Below are positions 57,696-64,000 of a DNA stretch of 64,000 bases, piece by piece. The notes below the pieces were generated by a model. That model saw nothing but the letters and a program-made list of their open reading frames with translations. It did no database searches and had not been told where the DNA came from. Position 1 is the stretch's first letter. Every line of letters begins with the position of its first letter. The translations under genes were made by a program, and so were the position numbers. The stretch is from Holophagales bacterium (GTDB lineage Bacteria > Acidobacteriota > Thermoanaerobaculia > UBA5066): assembly GCA_016719485.1 (NCBI GenBank), contig JADJZB010000004.1:310001-374000 (forward strand), written 5' to 3'.

Positions 57696-58379
57696 TCAGG
57701 AGGGCGTGAGGCCCCCCGGGGAGAGCGTCAGAACGGTGCCGCACCGGCCGGCGACTCCCGGGTCGTGGGTGACGAGGAGGAGGGCCCCGGCCCGCTCGCG
57801 CGCCGCGCCCAGCAGAAGGTCCAGGACGTCCGCTGCGTGCGCCGCGTCGAGGCTCCCGGTCGGCTCGTCGCAGAGGAGCAGCCGGGGGCGCCGGACGACG
57901 GCTCTCGCGATGGCGACGCGCTGCCGTTCTCCACCGGACAGGACCCGGGGAAGGCTCCCGGCCTGGCGAACGAGGCCGACCCTCGCGAGGAGCTCTCTGG
58001 CGGCCGCGCGCGCGGCGGCGTCCCCGATCCCCGCCAGGAAGAGAGGCAATGCGACGTTCTCCTCGGCCGTCAGCTCCGGCAGCAGGTGGTGCAGCTGAAA
58101 CACGAACCCGACCGCCTCTCCCCGCCACTTCGCCTTCGGTTCCGGGGCGAGCGTCTCCCAGTCGCGGCCGTCGACGGCGACGCGCCCGGCGTCGGGGCGA
58201 TCGAGGCCCGCGAGGAGGTGCAGGAGGGTCGACTTGCCGCAGCCCGAGGGGCCGACGATCGCGACGGCTTCTCCCGCCTCGAGGGTCAGCGAGAGGCCCG
58301 AGAAGAGCTCGAGGCGCGCCTCGCCCTCTCCGAAGCCGCGAGCGAGCGATTCGGCGACGAGAATCGCATCACCCGGCAC
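57696..58379 (-). CDS. lolD: Lipoprotein-release ABC transporter ATP-binding protein
   Basis: A 227-residue ABC ATPase. Walker A GPSGCGKST, Q-loop FVFQLHHLLPELTAEEN, signature LSGGERQRVAIARA, Walker B LLLCDEPTGSLD and H-loop THD. The FQ-HHLLPE-TA-ENV stretch is characteristic of LolD within the MacB/LolD group. It powers extraction of lipoproteins from the inner membrane with LolC/E. The GTG start at 58379 overlaps the end of the permease gene by 11 bases. Confidence 0.9.
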   Translation of the reverse strand: MPGDAILVAESLARGFGEGEARLELFSGLSLTLEAGEAVAIVGPSGCGKSTLLHLLAGLDRPDAGRVAVDGRDWETLAPEPKAKWRGEAVGFVFQLHHLLPELTAEENVALPLFLAGIGDAAARAAARELLARVGLVRQAGSLPRVLSGGERQRVAIARAVVRRPRLLLCDEPTGSLDAAHAADVLDLLLGAARERAGALLLVTHDPGVAGRCGTVLTLSPGGLTPS

Positions 58380-59513
58380 GGAGCGCCTCCGTCACGTCGA
58401 CGCGCGCGGCCATGCGGGCCGGCGCGAACGAAGAAAGGAACGACCAGGCGAGCGAGAAGGCGCCGACGGCCAGGAGGTCCCGCGGCGCGGGCCGGAACGG
58501 GACGTGCGCGAGCGCGAAGAGCTCGGCCGGGAGAGGGATGGCGTGGGTTGCGTCGAGGACGACGGCCAGGGACGTGCCCAGTACGAGGCCGGTGAGGGTG
58601 CCGACGGCCCCGAGGAGGAGACCGACGAGGAGAAAGACGCGGGAGAGGACGCCCGGCGAGGCGCCGAGGACCGTCAGGACGGCCGCGTCTCCACGGCGCG
58701 TCGCCGCCAGGACCGCCGACGTCGCCGCCAGGTTCAGGCCCGCCACGACGACGACGAGGAAGACGGTTGCGAAGATGGCGATCCTCTCGAGCCGGAGGGC
58801 GAGGAGCAGCGGGCGGTTCGCCTCCTGCCACGTCGTCGTCGCGGTCTGCGTCGCCCCGAGAGTCTCGCGCGCCCGGAAGGCCAGGTCCGCCGCCGTCGCC
58901 GGGTCCGCGAGCCGGAGCTCGAACCCCGTCGCGCCTCCCTCCGGAAGGCCGAATAGCCTTCGAGCCGCCTCGGCGGGCAGCACCGCTTCGGGCTGACGGC
59001 GCCCCGTCGCGGTCGCCCCGACCTCCCTCACGGAGAGAGTGACCGTCACGGGAACCGGTCCGAGCGGCGACAGCCGGGTGCGCGAGGAGACGATGGAGAC
59101 GTCCTCTCCCGGGAGGACCGAGAGCTGCCGGGCCTGCGCCGGGTCGAGCCGGATCCCGTCGGCTTCGTCCCGGCCTGCCAGGATCGCCGGGACCGCCTGG
59201 CCGCGCGCGGTGATCCAGCCCCGTCCGCGGACGACCGGCGTGACCGAGACGACCCCCGGCAGGGAGGCGAGCCTCGCGGCAGCCCCTTCGGCGGCCGCGA
59301 AGTCGGCCCGGCCCGCGGGCGAGACGAGAACGTGGGGCGCCTCCTCGGCGAGCCTCGTGAGGACGTGGGTCTGGAATCCCGTGAGGAGCGCGAGGGACAC
59401 GACGAGCGCCGCCACGCCGAGGACGAGCCCGACGAACGCCGCCGCCGCCACGACGCCGACCTGCGCGTCCCGCCGCGAAGCCAGGAGGTAGCGGCGGGCG
59501 AGGAGGAGCTCGA

Positions 59514-59517
<4 letters not shown>
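58369..59517 (-). CDS. lolC: Lipoprotein-release ABC permease LolC/LolE, probable CTG start
   Basis: A 382-residue protein with the MacB/LolC plan: one N-terminal helix (residues about 20-45), a periplasmic domain, then three C-terminal helices (AIFATVFLVVVVAGLNLAA, LVGLLLGAVGTLTGLVLG, and one near the end). The family's N-terminal motif (IELLLARRYLLASRR) lies directly at the upstream boundary, where no ATG, GTG or TTG is in frame. A CTG at 59517-59515 overlaps the lysS TGA as CTGA, matching the overlaps used throughout this window, so I take it as the start. The next normal start, GTG 59451, would remove the conserved motif. A single permease probably forms a homodimer, as in LolF-type systems. 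Confidence 0.85.
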
Positions 59518-61061
<1,544 letters not shown>

Positions 61062-61130
61062 CGGGCGCCGATTCTCCGCGCGCCCTACCCCCGGGTCAAA
61101 CCGCTTCGGCGGACCTGCGGTCCGGAGAGC

Positions 61131-62762
61131 CTACTCTCCGCCCGAGACGCGGGCGTTGTGGAGCAGCCAGAGACCGGAGAAGGCCCGCAGGAGACGGAAG
61201 CGGGAGCGGGTCAGCTCGTTCAGCCGCTCCGGTGGCCCTTCCGGCCCCGTCGCCTCGAGGGCCTGACGGAAACGGCGATCGAGATCCTGCGCCCGCCCGA
61301 GGCATTCGCCCGCCTTGTCGAGGTCGCCCGCGTCGGCCGGCTCGCCGGTCGGGGACTTCAAGCGCGTCGCGATGTCGTCCACGATGAGACGCAGGGCCGC
61401 CCCTTCGATATACAGGTCGTCGTTGGCGGCGTCTTCCCCGCTCGCTTCAGGCTCCTCCGCCTGGAGTCGCCGGGCGGACCGGACCTCCCAGGGTTCGAGG
61501 CGGAACCGTGCGAGCGCGGCGCCGTAGGCGGCCTGCCCCGACCCCGCTCCGCCCCGGAGCATGTCGATGGAGTAGAGGATCTTGGAGGCGCTCTCCCCCA
61601 GGAGGCCGTCCGTCAGGAACGCCGGAGGCTTTCGCGTCTCTTTCGGCGCCTCGGGTGGCGCAGCCACGGCGTCCCGCCCGGGGAAGAAGCCGCTGATCGT
61701 CTCCTTCGCCTCGGACAGGTCTTCTTCCTCAAGGGCTGGCAGGATCTCCGGGAGGGCCTCGCCGGCGGCGTCCCCGCTCACGTCGAGCCTCGTCATCAGC
61801 TGGTCGATTGCCTCGGCGAGGCGCGTCACCTGCCCGTGCCGGATCTCCCCCTCGTTACGGTTCTTGTCGAACTCGTCCTTGAACTGGCGGAACCTCCGGA
61901 ACTCCTCGCGAAGGTCGGCGTCCGCGACCTCGGGTCGCCGCGAGAGCTCGCGCTCGATGTCGAGGAGGTGCTGGGACGACTCGAAAATCCGCCTCTCCTC
62001 GTTCCGGTAGAGGGACTGGAACCGGTTCTTGGCGGCGAGGTTCGCCTCCAGGATGGCCGAGAGGACGTTCTGGTCGTAGTACGCGGGGCCGAGCCTGTGC
62101 TTGACCGTCCTCAAGTTGTCGAGGATCTTCTTCTCCGTGAGGTCCTCGAAACGCTCGCACGCGTCGATGTCCTGGCGGATGAGACCGAGTGCCTTGACCG
62201 CCGCCGTCAGCTCCGCCGTCGGTGCCGGTGAACGGCGGACGAGCCCGAGGAGCGCCGCGAAGAGCTTCGTCAGCTCCTGGGGGAACCGGGGCAGGTAGCG
62301 GCCGTCGTCGAGGGACCGGCGGGCCCCGACGAGAGTGACGAGGAAGTCCATCTTGTCGAGGGCTTCCGGCGAGACCTGCCGCGAGTGGAAGTAGAAGCGG
62401 AGGATTGCCAGGAGGAGCTTCTCGTCCTCCGTCCTCACCTTCTCGAAGAAGCGCCGCACCCAGCTCGCGGCGATTCTCTCGTCGTCGGCCGAGAGCGCCC
62501 GGTAGACGATGTCGAGGCGGCCGTCGAGCTGGTTGATCTGGTCCATGACGACGGGCGGTGGCTGGACGTTCAGGATCGTCGTCACCGATCGGATCTGGTC
62601 GTAGAGCCCCTGGAAGTCGATCTGGTAGCCCGGCGTGTCGCCGAAGAAGGTCTTGTGCACCCCCTGGAGGAACTGGTGAAACGTCCAGAAGGTCTTGAAC
62701 TTTTCGGTCAGCCTCGTATAGGCGTCGTGGAGGGTCTTCAGATCGACGATCGACGTGCTCAA
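61131..62762 (-). CDS. Conserved hypothetical helical protein
   Basis: A 543-residue protein with a TTG start at 62762 supported by GAGAGG 7-8 bases upstream. The sequence is almost wholly alpha-helical and rich in charged and aromatic residues (LTEKFKTFWTFHQFLQGVHK, AILRFYFHSRQVSPEALDKM), with a Pro/Ala-rich break at about residue 350. No signal peptide, membrane helix or catalytic motif is seen, so it is probably a soluble cytoplasmic protein. Its place upstream of lysS and divergent from hpt does not suggest a function. I do not recognise the family. Confidence 0.65.
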   Translation of the reverse strand: MSTSIVDLKTLHDAYTRLTEKFKTFWTFHQFLQGVHKTFFGDTPGYQIDFQGLYDQIRSVTTILNVQPPPVVMDQINQLDGRLDIVYRALSADDERIAASWVRRFFEKVRTEDEKLLLAILRFYFHSRQVSPEALDKMDFLVTLVGARRSLDDGRYLPRFPQELTKLFAALLGLVRRSPAPTAELTAAVKALGLIRQDIDACERFEDLTEKKILDNLRTVKHRLGPAYYDQNVLSAILEANLAAKNRFQSLYRNEERRIFESSQHLLDIERELSRRPEVADADLREEFRRFRQFKDEFDKNRNEGEIRHGQVTRLAEAIDQLMTRLDVSGDAAGEALPEILPALEEEDLSEAKETISGFFPGRDAVAAPPEAPKETRKPPAFLTDGLLGESASKILYSIDMLRGGAGSGQAAYGAALARFRLEPWEVRSARRLQAEEPEASGEDAANDDLYIEGAALRLIVDDIATRLKSPTGEPADAGDLDKAGECLGRAQDLDRRFRQALEATGPEGPPERLNELTRSRFRLLRAFSGLWLLHNARVSGGE

Positions 62763-62763
62763 G

Positions 62764-62796
62764 TTGAACCTCTCGGAGTTGCGCCTGCATTATAGT
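62764..62796. promoter_or_regulatory. Compact divergent promoter with overlapping -10 boxes
   Basis: ATTATAGT at 62789-62796 reads TATAGT on the plus strand (62791-62796, 8 bases before the hpt GTG) and TATAAT on the minus strand (62794-62789, 26 bases before the TTG of the unknown gene). The whole gap between the two start codons is only 42 bases. Confidence 0.6.
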
Positions 62797-62804
62797 TTCG
62801 TCCC

Positions 62805-63323
62805 GTGATCGACCGCACACTCATTTCAGAGGAGCAGATCGGGACCCGGCTGGACGAGCTGGCAAAGGAGATCGACTCGGCCTACGCGGGCCGCGAGATC
62901 CTGGCCGTGGGAGTCCTCAAGGGCTCGGTCTTCTTCCTCACCGACCTCCTCAAGCGCCTTTCGACCCCCGTGGCCGTCGACTTCCTCCAGGTGAGGTCGT
63001 ACTCGGGCACCGCTTCCACCGGGAACTTCGAGCTCGTTCGCGACGTCTCGTCCGACATCGCCGGCCGGGACGTCCTCATCTTCGAGGACATCGTCGACAC
63101 GGGCCTGACGCTCCGCAAGCTCCTCGGCCTCCTCGGGACGCGCCAGCCGCGCTCCCTGAAGATCGCCGCGCTGCTGAAGAAGGACCTCCCCGAGAACGCG
63201 GACCTGCCCGTCGACTTCCTCGGATTCACGATCGGCCCCGAGTTCGTCGTCGGCTACGGCCTCGACCTGGACGAGAAGTACCGCAACCTCCCCTACATCG
63301 CCATCTGGGACCCGAGCAAATGA
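62805..63323 (+). CDS. hpt: Hypoxanthine phosphoribosyltransferase
   Basis: A 172-residue purine-salvage enzyme. The PRPP-binding motif VLIFEDIVDTGLTL is perfect; the preceding KGSVFFLTDLLKRL and RSYSGTASTG loops are those of bacterial Hpt. It converts hypoxanthine or guanine and PRPP to IMP or GMP. The GTG start at 62805 has no Shine-Dalgarno and lies 8 bases after a TATAGT box, so the message may be leaderless. Its stop overlaps the ridA start (ATGA 63320-63323). Confidence 0.95.
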   Translation: MIDRTLISEEQIGTRLDELAKEIDSAYAGREILAVGVLKGSVFFLTDLLKRLSTPVAVDFLQVRSYSGTASTGNFELVRDVSSDIAGRDVLIFEDIVDTGLTLRKLLGLLGTRQPRSLKIAALLKKDLPENADLPVDFLGFTIGPEFVVGYGLDLDEKYRNLPYIAIWDPSK

Positions 63324-63712
63324 ACGATATCCGCACCATCGCCGTCGAAAACGCCCCGAAGGCCATAGGTCCCTACGCCCAGGGGATCGTCGCCGGAGGA
63401 TTCCTATTCACCGCCGGACAGGTCCCGCTCGACCCGGCCACGATGAAGCTCGTGTCCGGGACGATCGCCGAGGAGACGAACCGCGTCTTCGACAACCTCA
63501 CGGCGATCCTCGCGGGAGCCGGCTGCCGCCTCGCCGACGTCGTGAAGACGACCGTCTTCCTGACGGACATGGGCAACTTCGCCGAGATGAACGGAGCCTA
63601 CGCCGCCCGCTTCGGCGACCATCGACCCGCCCGCTCGACCGTCCAGGTCGGGGCGCTGCCGGGAGGCGGACGGGTCGAGATCGAACTGGTCGCGAAGGTC
63701 CCCGCCGCCTGA
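63320..63712 (+). CDS. ridA: RidA-family enamine/imine deaminase
   Basis: A 130-residue YjgF/YER057c/UK114 protein. The family signature is present: APKAIGPYAQGIVAGGFLF, TAGQVPLDP, VVKTTVFLTDMGNFAEMN, and RPARSTVQVGALPGGGRVEI with the conserved Arg of the active site. RidA hydrolyses reactive 2-aminoacrylate and related enamines made by PLP enzymes. Its overlap with hpt is a matter of operon economy; the convergent threonine aldolase is a PLP enzyme, a link that may be accidental. Confidence 0.95.
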   Translation: MNDIRTIAVENAPKAIGPYAQGIVAGGFLFTAGQVPLDPATMKLVSGTIAEETNRVFDNLTAILAGAGCRLADVVKTTVFLTDMGNFAEMNGAYAARFGDHRPARSTVQVGALPGGGRVEIELVAKVPAA

Positions 63713-63733
63713 GCGCGGCGAGGTCGCCCGCCT

Positions 63734-64000
63734 TCAGTTCCCGGTCGAGATCTCGCGGAAGGCCGCGACGCACCGGTCGGCGTCGGCGTCGCCGACGTCG
63801 GCGTGCGTGACGAGGCGGATGGAGCTCCCACCCGCAGCCCCGGCGAGGAGGCCCCGCTCGCGCAGGCGGGAGAGCGCCTCCGGTGCCGTTCCGAAGACCC
63901 GCGGGTCGAGGTCCGCGATGAGGATGTTCGTCGGGAACGCCTCCGGTTCCAGCGAGACGCCCCGTATCCCCGCCAGCTCCCGCGCCAGCCTGGCGAGCCG
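63734..64000 (-). CDS. C-terminal part of a low-specificity L-threonine aldolase-like PLP enzyme, truncated by window edge
   Basis: The frame is open to the window end and gives the last 88 residues. It contains EAFPTNILIADLDP, LRERGLLAGAAGGSSIRLVT and HADVGDADADRCVAAF. The pattern TNI-x(20-35)-G-x(8)-IRLVTH-D-V is that of the small domain of threonine aldolases, which cleave L-threonine or L-allo-threonine to glycine and acetaldehyde. The PLP lysine lies outside the window. The gene converges on ridA with 21 bases between the stops. Confidence 0.7.
   Translation of the reverse strand, partial: RLARLARELAGIRGVSLEPEAFPTNILIADLDPRVFGTAPEALSRLRERGLLAGAAGGSSIRLVTHADVGDADADRCVAAFREISTGN

Overview
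ORGANISM. The window is very GC-rich and densely coded, with many ATGA/GTGA start-stop overlaps. It carries a Gram-negative envelope toolkit (BamA, Skp, LpxA, LpxD, LolC/LolD) together with a large outer-membrane receptor that has an N-terminal carboxypeptidase-regulatory-like domain, a sulfatase-fold protein with C-terminal TPRs, an ECF sigma/anti-sigma pair and a eukaryotic-type Ser/Thr kinase. This mix is typical of Acidobacteriota; that placement is inference, since there is no rRNA in the window.

LAYOUT. (1) 1-13595, plus strand: five genes joined by 4-base overlaps (beta-propeller end, VIT/VWA protein, a 2529-residue repeat protein, an unknown secreted protein, and a penicillin-binding-like/SpoIID-like fusion), then a small Cys-motif protein. 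(2) 14242-19568: a redox module with a DUF6599-like protein, a Tat-exported DUF362 protein, a NapH-NapG-like polyferredoxin fusion and a Tat-exported ferredoxin-tailed aldo/keto reductase. (3) 20100-25662: a TonB-receptor-like outer-membrane protein closed by a UUCG terminator, a sulfatase-fold/TPR lipoprotein and a small basic protein with a TTG start. (4) 25783-32184: ChaN-PDZ, an M1-like/M28/PDZ fusion and an MscS channel. (5) 32198-38090: an acyl carrier protein and a KAS III homologue with Ser in place of the catalytic Cys (plus strand), converging on a minus-strand operon of lytic transglycosylase, SGNH hydrolase, MBOAT acyltransferase and a second SGNH hydrolase. (6) 38329-40702: lexA, and divergently an ECF sigma factor with its putative anti-sigma. 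(7) 40849-48795: an enoyl-CoA hydratase, tRNA-Pro(CGG), gamma-glutamyltransferase, a Ser/Thr kinase and an EF-G paralogue. (8) 48796-49493: non-coding DNA rich in repeats. (9) 61061 down to 49494, minus strand: lysS-lolC-lolD-clpC-bamA-skp-lpxD-fabZ-lpxA. (10) An unknown 543-residue protein, divergent hpt-ridA, and the 3' end of a threonine aldolase gene.

HOW THE GENES WORK TOGETHER. Region 9 is an envelope-assembly operon: lipoprotein release (Lol), outer-membrane protein chaperoning and insertion (Skp, BamA), and the first acylation steps of lipid A (LpxA, LpxD, with FabZ supplying hydroxyacyl-ACP). Region 5 looks like a cell-wall O-acylation system: an MBOAT would move acyl groups across the membrane, SGNH enzymes would add or remove them, and a lytic transglycosylase, whose substrate such groups normally protect, is in the same operon. 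The adjacent ACP and Ser-type KAS III homologue suggest a dedicated acyl supply. This is the best candidate in the window for a little-described system. Region 2 looks like an electron-transfer chain from a membrane polyferredoxin to an exported ferredoxin-tailed reductase.

OTHER SIGNALS. Two pairs of palindromic elements with an 80-base period sit just after the stop codons of bamA and lpxA. There is an 8-base tandem repeat at 48893, a probable CTG start for lolC that overlaps the lysS stop codon, and a compact divergent promoter at 62789-62796 in which two -10 boxes overlap on opposite strands.
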